Part shown: positions 29,801-39,000 of the stretch, piece after piece
How positions within the stretch are numbered: the first letter of the stretch is position 1
Layout of the letters: every line of letters begins with the position of its first letter
Assembly (NCBI GenBank): GCA_021413965.1
Contig: JAIOPI010000021.1
Location: 124,001 to 188,000, forward strand
DNA length: 64,000 bases
Direction of reading: 5' to 3'
Source of the DNA: Lentisphaerota bacterium
GTDB taxonomy: Bacteria > Verrucomicrobiota > Kiritimatiellia > UBA8416 > JAIOPI01
The notes under the pieces: generated by a model
What the model saw: only the letters and a program-made list of their open reading frames with translations
Databases searched by the model: none
Told to the model about the DNA's origin: nothing
Made by a program: the position numbers and the translations under genes

Positions 29801-32800
29801 GAGACGGGGCCGGACACGGGCGTGTTCGCGAACAACAGTTCAGGCCAGCGGCTGGCATTCCCGATCTCGAGCAACTCCGGCGGCAGTTCGAATGACGGGA
29901 CACTGCGCTTTGAAACCGGGGACACGTTCCAGGTTCGGTACACGGACCCCAACGATGCGCTTGACCAGTCGGGGGCGGTGGCGACCACGCAGGTGTTGCT
30001 GCGCGCGCTGTCCGCGCGTCGCGTGGCCGACGGCGTGCGGGTGGAGTGGACAACCGCCTCGGAGTACGACACGGCCGGATTCTATGTGGAGCGCGACATG
30101 GCGGGATTGCGCACGCGTGTGAATGCGGCACTGCTGGCCGCGCTGCCCCCGGCGCCTGCGGGGGCGAGCTACGCGGTGCTGGATCGCGAGGCGCCGGCCG
30201 GGGGGCCGCTCTGCTACTGGCTCGTCGAAGCGGAGATGCGCGGCGGCGAAAACAGGTTTGGCCCTGTTGCCGTGGATGCCGATGCGGCCGCCGGAATGGT
30301 GGGCGCGGTAGCGGGACTGGCCAGCGATACGCCCGCGGATGATGTCGTCCGCGTTGTGGATGAAGCGCCCATCCTCGCCGCGCGGACGCGTCGTGCGGCC
30401 GCCGCGATGGCAGGATCCGGCGAGACCCCGGGCACCCTCGCGGTCGTGCCGGGTGTCGAGCCGGCCGCTGGAACGGAACTGCCGCCTCTCAAGATTGCGG
30501 TGCGCGCGCGCGGAGTCTACGCCATGTCCGCGGCGGATCTGGCCGTCCCCGCCGGCGTCCCCGAAGGGGTGGTGGCCGGGTTGATCGCTTCGGAGGCCCT
30601 ACGCCTCAAGAACCAGGGCCGGACCGTCACTTGGACGCCCTTGGATGGGCGGGTGGTCTTCCTCGGCGAAGCGCTCGGCAGCCGCTACACCGCCACGAAC
30701 ATCTATTGGCTCGAGAGCGGGCCGCGCGGTCGCATGGCCGAACGCACATTGCCTGCGCCCGCGCCGGCGGCCGGTCTCGACTATCCCGAAACACGCGTGT
30801 TCGAGGAGAACCACTACGCGCCGGTGGCGCCGCTCATGAATGCGGATGAGGATTTCTGGATGTGGGACTTCATCCAGGCGGGCCACGCCACGGCCGGAAA
30901 GAAGACCTTCGCCTTCAGTCTGGATGCGCTGGCCGATGCCGCGGAGCAGGCCGTTCTCACCGTGCGCCTGACCGGCACCACGAAAACCGCGGCCAACCCC
31001 GATCATCACGCCGTGGTGATGATCAACAGCCAGACCGTCGGCGAGACCACCTGGAACGGGGTCGGGGCCCACCAGTTGACGTGCACCTTCTCGCAGACGT
31101 TGCTGCACGAAGGGTCGAACACCCTATCAATCACGGGCATCCTGGATCCCGGGCGCCCGTTCAGCATCTTCTACCTGAATAACTTCGACGTGACGTACCG
31201 CCGCCGCTATGAGGCGGCGGACGGCGCGCTGGCCTGCACGCCCGCCGGCCATGCCGTGATTACGGCGGACCATTTCGCGCGGCCCGATATCCTGGTGCTT
31301 GAAGTCGGCAACCGCCGGCGCCCGGTGCGCCTGCGGGGCTTGACCGTGGACGGCGAACCCGGCGCGTACCGGGTGAGCTTCCGCGCCAGCGCCGGCGATG
31401 CGCGCTATTACCTGTGCGATGGCAGCGCCATGGGCACGCCGGCCTGGATCCGTGCCCGACCGTGCCCCGATTTGCGCGATTCCGGAAATGCGGCGGATGT
31501 CCTGATGATCGCCCCGGCCAAGCTGGTCGCGGGGGCCGGCGTGCTGGCGGACTACCGCGCGGCGCAGGGATGGACACCGCGCGTGCTGGACGTGGAAGAC
31601 GTCTACGACGCCTTCTCGTACGGCTTGCCGGATCCCGAGGCGATTCGGCGCCTGCTGCGCGCGGCGGGAACATGGACGATGGCCCCCCGCTACGCGCTGC
31701 TGGTCGGAGCCGGCACCTATGACTATCACAACAACCAGGGCTTCGGGGATTGTCTGATTCCTCCGCTCGTCGTCTCGACGCCGGTTGGCGTGCTGCCCTC
31801 GGATGTCACGCTCGGTGATGTCACGGGCGACGCGGTGCCGGAAATCGTGGTGGGGCGCCTGCCCGTCTTGTCCCCGGCGGAATTGCAGACGGTGGTCGGC
31901 AAGATCCAGCGTTACGAGCAGAATGTCGCGCCGGACCATCCGGTGCTGATGGCGGCGGACGATGCCGACGCGTCCGGCAACTACGCGTTTGACAGTCGCG
32001 AGCTGGGAGCGCTTGACGGCGCCGGGACCCGGTACCTGAATCTCGCGGCCGGACAGACCGCGGCATTTCGCACGGCGCTCTTCAGCGAGCTTCGCAACGG
32101 GCGCCGCGTTTTCAACTGGGCCGGGCACGGCGGTGTCAGCGCGCTGGCCGGTGAGGGCGTGCTGAAGACAACGGACCTGGCAGGACTCAACAATGCGTCC
32201 AAGCCGACCGTCCTCGTGGCGCTTTCCTGCCTGCTCGGTCAGTTCGCGCTGTCGGGCGTGGACACGCTGGGCGAGTTGATGGTGACGGATGGCAACGGCG
32301 CCGCTGCCGTCTGGGCTCCTGCCGGTCTCGCGTATCACCTCGAGAGCATGCACCTCGGTCGGGGGTTCCACGGCAGGTTGGCGGCAGGCGGCCCGACGCG
32401 ACTGGGCGATGCGGTGCGGGCCGGCCACCAGGCCTATCGCGCGCGCGGGGCCGTGGCGCACATGCCTCAGATCATGAACCTGCTGGGCGATCCGACCCTG
32501 GGGCTCACGGGAATCGCAGGACCGCTGTCCGCGGCGGAATTGGAGGCCACCGCCTGGACACCGGCCACGGCCCCCTTTGGCGGCGAAGATCTTCCGGATG
32601 TCCCGGAAACGGGCGTCGAACAGGGGCGGGATGTCGTGCGCATTGTCAACATTACGGGCACGGCGCCGGGCGACCGCATCGACCTGCGGTTTCACGGTGC
32701 CGCGGGCGCGGACTGGCCCGCCTATGGCGTGGATTTCGCAACGAACCTGCTGGATGCCGTGTGGCGCGATATCTCCGAGCAGATTGTCGCCTCGGAACGC

Positions 32801-32896
32801 ATCCCGCTGGCCGATGGTGGTGATCTGGTCGTGCTCAGCGTGGAATTGCAGCTCCCCCAGCCGGTCGGCTATCTGCGCGTCCGGCGGCGTCCCTGA
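23804..32896 (+). CDS. Giant secreted multidomain protein with C-terminal gingipain-like (C25) cysteine peptidase
   Basis: A 3030-aa protein with a signal peptide ending near residue 47 (VPVLLLSLALAGAARGQ). Residues about 48-510 resemble the IgGFc-binding-type N-terminus of large PVC surface proteins (FYVPLPEDQ, WEDGYEIDLN, VYYTPVGT). Then come a DUF11 domain (VIRKSSVI, about 510-650), beta-rich domains, two more DUF11 domains (about 1340-1590), two SdrD-B/Cna-B-like repeats (about 1590-1815) and a linker region shared with the next gene. The last 850 residues contain the C25 peptidase: EDVYDAFSYGLPDPEAIR, then catalytic His2775 in NWAGHGG and Cys2809 in VALSCLLGQF, then the beta ending YLRVRRRP. 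It is probably an exported, surface-attached or self-processing protease. No exosortase tail is present. The start is uncertain (TTG 23804 or a later GTG/TTG). Confidence 0.82.
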   Translation: MPSETTSSGAPSPSLWPVVLPGNGLWPRLAVPVLLLSLALAGAARGQSVVQEFYVPLPEDQVRSTFLKLYTGTGSIFDSVVSLVVNAAGTRVILDHWEDGYEIDLNAPLQTSTKVWGDGNNGNGIAPGFVNDPATLPAGTVLPLRNNVSLPRNPSAIVYDGRDRVGATKAIVMSRASWATVPGSVLSGAAEVTSTLDYGTDFVCPVGENVSAASMFEVVDLYVQAADNGTTVSIDKDANGTFETAFTLNRGESYRVNGGVFKGARVSAGKPVQVHVVTGDINANYECDWFTLYPVDQWSDVYYTPVGTANNGNQAYVFAYNPGTNTISIAVSTRVGPTNFSVAANGTYQYLVPKNSGARLQSSGGAPFFALETVGANPTANNVHDWGFTLVPEGNLTTVALVGWGPGSSDLTQNGSPVWVTPVANTTIYVDLNGDRIGPLTDANGDHYDLQYTLSALQSQTIYDPDKDQTAMRVYTLDGTLITAAWGQDPAVAGSGNPFLDLGTTVLPFPVPVIRKSSVIATGGDVSPSGLSVGDTLQYTVEIDNRSLQVLGNVIVLDAPPPSLSYVTNSSFRDGVAVSDDAAPPAATRFPLDESGYIIPVLPRGTAVTFTYQALILASGSIANGATSSGATVTNTVEVPPPAGADPCHLAFTDVVGATVTAYALGADLYVTLRDADANQQTGVVETVDVTVENTINGDLETITLVELAANTNVFRNVAALPSSESTGLSQLDGTLFVAGGDTLSVSYTDPLFADGCNDAVTVTVPSAFKILYLSTDGSGSPDQDLDRLDPVATGDGTTASSVALGVIAGNGAGTTTNAADDFSSGTYTGGTGWADQWLEVGESDGTGAGLVRVTGQALVLGKASGGNTSMSGIGIRRAVSLTGTNAVTLSFAYAFSQALQADVNLQASTNGTTWTTLWNALSGSGTTNLSLSAYLSTNAQIRWVGTGNLGGGDRRLTIDDVTITSGTPNGSGGTNTATFTQTPAFCSAFALPAGGTVVITNHITIVSGSMPTNAAVIARLTYGTNAILTVTNATYNSSLGTLRWSGALGGAVTVPAGQALALTVSNSESGVRFQIDYDSTNAPSQVSLPTASLIAIDSLGVYDAAYPGGSLVSTPNIGATLYVRATVSDPFGAYDITGLDLGIDGPGGAGDVGTTLTDANVVTNDGCAKTYEYVWTTGSTEGSYTITTVAHEGTEGITDTAATAVNLIQLDLGTPCAIAFTAGDNGAVTNIYGTNDSVCVRVTDLDENTSGTAAETVLVLLTTSGGDSEALLLVETGTNTGTFAACLATSTSAGTNASDGILNAPAGTAITANYTDPNDPSDPCSDAATVPPPGATPDVRITKTLLLPADGQTLVGGQAQFDVRVVNTGSTTLNPVQVTDTFDTNILGYVSAASAPDSVVGGTLTWNSVGPLAPGGSTNLIVTFTTLAAASPTTNTASVVADGGSPTDADHATLIVTRTQIGLTKVRVTPPSGPVDIGGDVTFRITITNLSTTALAELPLEDTFSGPCFSFVSAVPAPDGIGFGSLFWADLTGAGTLPVGGTTHIDVTLRAAGGCDPAENVAAVNFAVDVFGDPVPPINDMAVVTTLASRISGTVYEDPDASGVTNGDEVVLGGVTLRLFTDPDGDGNPSDGTLVDLIATLADGTYEFLNLATGRYVIVESDPVGYTSTGDTAGANDNRIPVDLATSGDYAGNDFLDRVPPTFGTVSGQVRLDADADGNLGDPDAGIAAVSIALIQDVNGNGLADSGEPVAQTTGTDTNGAYGFALVPPGNYVVRESDLFGYRSTADTAGASDNQIGIVVTGGGSSAGNDFLDAQQTLESYRSDYVVVTNRYSRDPENTGQAVDIIYTGGSNYVAGTPFDVAYYDRVGTLVFTDTAAYATNSGFLYSVNANTNDSVTYGAWTAVVMPDGTTPESTLAAQLSSATTIQTDPFDVVSWSRTWFTDASGLYTNTYGSSNGTGVVYMQTTDRDQNQDTNTVETIALTLTNAATGDSETVTLYETGPDTGVFANNSSGQRLAFPISSNSGGSSNDGTLRFETGDTFQVRYTDPNDALDQSGAVATTQVLLRALSARRVADGVRVEWTTASEYDTAGFYVERDMAGLRTRVNAALLAALPPAPAGASYAVLDREAPAGGPLCYWLVEAEMRGGENRFGPVAVDADAAAGMVGAVAGLASDTPADDVVRVVDEAPILAARTRRAAAAMAGSGETPGTLAVVPGVEPAAGTELPPLKIAVRARGVYAMSAADLAVPAGVPEGVVAGLIASEALRLKNQGRTVTWTPLDGRVVFLGEALGSRYTATNIYWLESGPRGRMAERTLPAPAPAAGLDYPETRVFEENHYAPVAPLMNADEDFWMWDFIQAGHATAGKKTFAFSLDALADAAEQAVLTVRLTGTTKTAANPDHHAVVMINSQTVGETTWNGVGAHQLTCTFSQTLLHEGSNTLSITGILDPGRPFSIFYLNNFDVTYRRRYEAADGALACTPAGHAVITADHFARPDILVLEVGNRRRPVRLRGLTVDGEPGAYRVSFRASAGDARYYLCDGSAMGTPAWIRARPCPDLRDSGNAADVLMIAPAKLVAGAGVLADYRAAQGWTPRVLDVEDVYDAFSYGLPDPEAIRRLLRAAGTWTMAPRYALLVGAGTYDYHNNQGFGDCLIPPLVVSTPVGVLPSDVTLGDVTGDAVPEIVVGRLPVLSPAELQTVVGKIQRYEQNVAPDHPVLMAADDADASGNYAFDSRELGALDGAGTRYLNLAAGQTAAFRTALFSELRNGRRVFNWAGHGGVSALAGEGVLKTTDLAGLNNASKPTVLVALSCLLGQFALSGVDTLGELMVTDGNGAAAVWAPAGLAYHLESMHLGRGFHGRLAAGGPTRLGDAVRAGHQAYRARGAVAHMPQIMNLLGDPTLGLTGIAGPLSAAELEATAWTPATAPFGGEDLPDVPETGVEQGRDVVRIVNITGTAPGDRIDLRFHGAAGADWPAYGVDFATNLLDAVWRDISEQIVASERIPLADGGDLVVLSVELQLPQPVGYLRVRRRP

Positions 32897-32944
32897 GGTG
32901 ACGGCCTTGTCGGCCTCCTCGCACCGGACTTGGTGAAAGACGCT

Positions 32945-32974
32945 TTGACCGTTGTCCGGAGCCTGCGCTAGACT
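32945..32974 (+). promoter_or_regulatory. Candidate sigma-70 promoter of the second giant gene
   Basis: TTGACC (32945-32950) and TAGACT (32969-32974) are separated by 18 bp. The start would lie about 57 nt before ATG 33038. Confidence 0.45.
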
Positions 32975-33037
32975 CCCGCGACGCGTGCAACAACGATCAT
33001 CCGCTTTTTCTACCGCAAACCCGCCGGGAACTCCTCT

Positions 33038-36000
33038 ATGAATCCAGTCACGTTCATCAGCCGTTTTGCCGTCTTCCTCGCCGCGCTCGCGGTCTCGTTC
33101 CTGCCCCTCACAGGGCGGGCCGCCAATCCCGCGGGCGATCTGCGGATCGAAGTCATGGCCGCCTATAACCTCGTGGTGGATTCCAATGTGGAATCGCCTT
33201 CGACGTATGCGCCGCGGGCGGCCTACATGGGCGCGAAGTTCTACAACGACGGCGCCAACCCGCTGACGAACGTCACGGCCTATATCGGCAACTACCTGGG
33301 CGGCACGAATGACACCCCGGGCCTCTATCCCCGCCGCGCACATCCCCCGCTGGTCGGACCGCTGCCGGGCAGCCAGTTCGCCCTGACGCATGAAGGCGGG
33401 GCGTCCGGCGCCACCGACGCGACGCGCTACCTCGGCACGATTCAGCCGGGCGAAAGCGTCGTGGTGTACTGGCTCGTCAGTTATCCGAACGTCGATGCCA
33501 ATGGCGACGCGGTGTGGGGGCCAAGCGTGAAACCAGAGGACGATCTCTGGCTGCAGTTCGACATCTGGGGCCGCGCCCAGGATGCGGGCGTGCCGGTGAC
33601 CGCGGACGTCACGCGCACCGTAACCATGCGCAACGAGATCTCGGCCATGGCGAACAAGATCTTTCCCAACTCGGCCAACAAGGTGCCGCAAGCGTATCAG
33701 GACCTGCTGCAACTCTACGCGCCGGCCTGGACGAATACCGCCGACAACGGCGCGCCGGGCACCCGCATTGTCACGGAGGGCGTCTGGTATGACCTCGGCA
33801 ATGTCGGCGCCGGATTCGACAACAATGGCGACCTCGTGCCGGACCGGAACGCCTGGATGCAACCGGTAGGCGATGCCTCCCTCTTTGACCCATCCTGCTT
33901 CCGGCTGGTACGGACCCGCGCGCTGGTGGTGGTGCTCCTGAACGACGGCACCGAGCAGGTGATCGTCACCGAGGATCAACTCTACTTCGAGAATATTCCC
34001 GACAACAACCGTGGAGCCGTCGGCTATGTGGCCTACGAGTTCGAGGTCCTGCGCGGCGGCTGCTCGAGCGGGATGACGCCCTATCAGGAGGTGGCATCCG
34101 GGTTCGACAACGAGAAGTTCAACGGGGACTATGGCGCAACCCTGGGGCAGCCCCTGGTCAGCGCCCCGGCCTCGGCCGCGATGGGCAAGACCGCGTCGCG
34201 CGACAGCATCTTCCCGGGAAGCAATATCGTGTACACGGTGACCTTCACCAACACTGGCGCACTTCCCCTCGGCAATCCGTCCTTCGGCACGCCGCTGGTG
34301 GTCCAGGACCGCGTCCCGCCCGGGACCTTCTATGTGTCCGGCAGCGCGGCCAGCAACCAGGTGCTGCCGTCCGGGGTGAGCGACATCGAGCGCTTCTTCT
34401 CCTCCGACTTCGGCACCAACTGGGTCAGCACGGAACCCGTTCCCGCGACCAACGTCACCGACATCCAGTGGTGGCTGAGCGACGCCCTCCCGGTTGGCGG
34501 CGCCGGAGCCGTGGGGTTTGCCGTTACGGTGCGCAATCCGTACACGCCCACCAACCCCGTCATCGCGAACACCGCGGGGTTGTCCTTCGGGAACAGCTAT
34601 CCGTTCACCAACGCCACCGCGTCCACCCTCGTCCTCGGCAACAACAGCCTGGGAGATACGGTGTACCTCGACGAAGGCAGCGGCTTCTCGTTCGGCAACG
34701 GCCAGCAGGACGCGGGCGAGCCGGGGAGATCCAATGTAACCGTGCACCTCTATTACGACACGAACGCCAATGGCGTGCAGGACGCCGGGGACAGCCTGCT
34801 GGCGACAGCCGTGACCGGCACCAACGGCACGTATTCCTTCACGCAGTTGCCGGACGGTTTCTTCCTGGCCGTGGTGGATGTGGATGATCCGGATGTGCCC
34901 GCCGGCTACACGCCGACCACGCCCACCACGATCGCCGTGGCGCTGGATCCCACGCGCGCCACGACCAGCCCGGTGACCAACACCACCGCGGACTTTGGTT
35001 TCGCCCCGGCCCTGACCCTGGATAAGTCCGGCAGCACGGCGTTGCGCGAGGGCCAGACGGTGACGTACGCGATCGTGGTGACCAACCGGCTGCGGGGCAA
35101 CGGCACCGGCCTGGGACAGTTCACGACGTACGACATCTGGGCGACCAACGAAGCCACGGCGCTGTCGGGAGCCACGGCCCAGAAGAAGTGGATCAACCCC
35201 TCGAACCTCTGGAGCCCGTCCGGCCCGGACGGGCTGTCCGCCAACCCGGCGCTGGCCAACGCTGACGAGGATGTCGGCACCACCGGCTTCCGCCTTTCGA
35301 CACAACCGGGCAGTGTGACCAACGTCCATCTGCTGCTTCCCATGTCCACCAACGGCCTGGCTTTCCGCGCGGCCGACTCGGTGACCGTGAACCTCTACGC
35401 GACGACCGACAACACGCGGTTGCTGTTCACGACCAACTACGTCTGCAGCACGATCACCAACGGGACGTACGTGATCAATGTGACGGCCGCGACCAATTGG
35501 TCGTGGGGGAGCTTCAACAGCACAAACCGCCTTGCGGTCCAATTGCGCGGCAACAAGGGCACGGGGAGCTCGCCGGGCGGCATTCTGTACGTGGATGCGG
35601 TGGGCTTGCGCGTCACCAGCGACGTGCTGAGCGGGGCGAGTTCCGGAACCACCACGCTGGACCCTGTGCCGCTCACGGACACCTACGATGCCGACCTCTT
35701 GCAGCTGGTGAGTGCCTCGCCGTCTGCGACCAGCGCGACGACCACCGGGGCGGCCCCGAACACGGTTGGCACGCTGGCGTGGGACAATGTCGGGCCCTTG
35801 TACGCGGGTGGCGCCACGACGCTATCGGTCACCTTCCGCGTGCGGGAGCCCACCAACAACACGAGCGCCGTACACACCAACGTGGCAGCCGTCACCGCCG
35901 CCACGTTTGCCAACGGACGGCCGGCGAACAGCGCCACCGACACGGTGGTCAGCGCCATATCGCCCGCCGGCACCATTGGCGATTTTGTCTGGCGCGACCT

Positions 36001-39000
36001 GGACGGAGACGGCGTGCAGGATGGCGGCAGCGAAACCGGCATCAGCGGCGTCTCCGTGGTGCTGACGCCGCCCGCGGGGGTGGATATCGGCACGGGGCCG
36101 GGCGGGTCGATCACCAACGTGACGGACGCTAGCGGGTTCTATCTCTTCACCAGCCTGCCGTCGAACGGGACGTACACGGTGGCCGTGCTGACCAACTCCC
36201 TGCCGGGCGGCGGGGGCACCAACACGTTTGATCGCGACGGGAACAGGAACAACTCGACGCCCGTGACCCTGACGGTCACATCCACAAACGGTGCCGATAC
36301 TGTCCTCAACGCCGACTTCGGTTACCGTGTGCAGACGGCGATCGATGGCACCATCTGGCACGATCTTGATCGCAGCGGTACGCCGACGCCGGACGCGGGC
36401 GAGGACTGGCTGGCCGGGATCACGGTCTATCTGTGCGCGGGCGCAAGCCCCTGCGGCGCGGGTGGGGCGGTGGCCACAAATACGACGTCGTCGAGCGGCT
36501 TCTTCCGCTTCGCGGGCAGCTACACCGGGAGCTTCACCGTGTCCGTCAACACCAACACGGGCCCGCTGGCCAGCGGTTCGTGGACGCGCTCCTTTGACAC
36601 GGACGGGCTGACGACGTCGAATGCCGTAACCGTGAACGTGGTCAGCGGCGGCACGGCGCGAGCCGACTTCAGCTATTACAAGACGGGTGCCTTCAGCATC
36701 GGCGACACCTTGTACTACGACTGGGATGGCGACGGGGGGCAGGACACCAACGACGAGGGCATCGCGAGCATCTCCGTGGACCTTTACGAAGACAGCAACG
36801 CGAACGGGGTGGTCGATCTGGGCCAGGACGCGTACATCGGGACCGCCGTGACGGGTTCCAGCGGCACGTACCTGTTCCAGAACATGCCCGCCAGCAACTA
36901 CCTGGTCGTCGTGGATCAGGCTGACACTCAGTTCCCGCCGCTCTACGTGAACACGGCCGATCCCTACGGCGCACGCGATGGCCGGAGCCTGGCGATCGTG
37001 ACCAATGCCAGCCGCCTCGACCAGGACTTCGGCTACCAGCCGTACGGCACCGGCGCGATTGGCGACACCATCTGGCGCGACCTCGACGGCAATGGCCTGC
37101 AGAGCGGCGCGGGCGAATCGGGCATCAGCAACGTCACCGTGACGCTGCTGGCCGATTTCAATGGCGACGGCACCTTTGTGCAAGTCGCCACCACGTCGTC
37201 GGACGGGAGCGGCCTCTACCGGTTCGCGAATCTGCCGGACGGCAGCTATCGCGTACAGGTGAGCACCACCGACCCGGACCTGCCGGACGATGCGTTCGGA
37301 ACCCCCTACGTGCCGACAACGCCGACGACGGTGTCCGTTTCGCTTGCCGGCGGCACGACCGTGCTCACGGCGGACTTCGGCTTCGCGGCGCTCGGCGCGA
37401 TCGGCGACACCATCTTCTGGGATGTCAACCAGAACGGCACGCAGGACTACACGGAACCCGGGGCCACCGGCGTGACCGTGCAACTCTACCTCGATGTCAA
37501 TACGAACGGACTGTACGACGCGGGCACGGATTCCCTGTATGCCAGCGACGTGACGGATGCCGCCGGCCAGTATCTGTTCAGCGGCCTCACGGCCGCCCGC
37601 TACGTGGTGGTCGTGGTCGAAGCCGGGCCGCTCAGCGGCGCCGCGCGTTCCGCCGATCCCAGCGCGGATGGTCTGCCCTGCGGTGATCCGGAGGCCACAG
37701 GCTGTGACGGCGCCTACGGGGTGACCGTGCTGCCCGGGGGCAACTTCATGGGGGCGGATTTCGGCTATGTGCCGCCCGGCGTCATCGGCGACACGCTGTG
37801 GATTGACACGGATAACGATGGCGTCCGCGACGTCGGCGAAAGCGGTATTCCCTATGTCACGGTCCAGCTCTTCACCAACGGAACGCTGGTGGCCACAGGT
37901 GCGACGGACAGCGATGGGATTTACTCCTTCTCGAATCTTCGGGATGGCACGTACCGGGTCGTGATCAGCACCAACGACGCCGATTTCCCCGCGGGGCTGA
38001 GCGCCGTGTACGATCCGGACGGTGCCCTCGACGGCCAGGGGTCGTCCATCGTCGTCTCGAACGGCGTGGTGGCCGGCATCGGCGGCACGCCCTGCACGGA
38101 CTGCGACCTCAGCGTGGACTTCGGCTACCGGTATGCCGGCACCAACGCGCTCAGCGGCACGGTGGGGCTGGATGCCGCGCCCTACGACGGCCGGCTGGGC
38201 GCGGGGGCCTCGGGTGTCGGCGCGGGCGAGTCGCCGTTCCCGGGCGAAACGGTATACCTCTACCTGTGGAACGACGACGGCGACAACGTCGTGGAGTCCG
38301 GTGAAACGGCGGCCATCAGCAGCACATCCACGGCGACCAATGGCGACTACGCGTTTTCCGGTCTCCCCTCCGGCGACGGCAACGACCGCTACATCGTGTC
38401 GCTTGCGGCGCCGCAGGACGCCCTGCGCCTGACGACGACGAACGGCGCAACGCCGGCGACGAGCGTCGTCGAAACGCAGAATCTTCAGGGCTACACCGTC
38501 TCGGCCTACCAGGTGGTCCCGATCGCGGCCGCGATCACCGGTGTGGATTTCGCCTTCCGGTCGGTGCTGACGTATGACTACGGCGATCTGCCCGCGATCT
38601 ATGGCACGCTGCTCGGCGGCACGCCCGAGGCGGCCCGGCACGAGATCGGGGCCACGACGAACCTCTATCTTGGGGCGACGGCCGACACCGAGAACAATGG
38701 CGCGCCGTCGGTGGCCGCCGACGGTGACGGTGCCGACGAGGATGGCGTGGCGCTGCGCGGGGTCTGGCAGAACGACGGGACGGGCACCGTGCAGGTGACC
38801 GTCGGTGCCGGTGCCGGCTGGCTGGTCGGCTACGTGGATTTCAATGGCGACGGCGATTTCCTTGACGTTGGCGAATTCATCATCGACGAGGCCGTCACGA
38901 GCGCGGGCGGCGGGCTGTACACGAACACGTTCCCGATCGCCACGAATGCGATTGTTGCCACGAATGCGACACGGCTGTATGCCCGCTTCCGGCTGTTCGA

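Noticed and set aside
31127-35542. A 1471-codon minus-strand frame spanning the two giant genes
   Set aside because: Antisense to the C25 peptidase and signal-peptide regions, with the same composition artefact; it runs across an intergenic promoter region.
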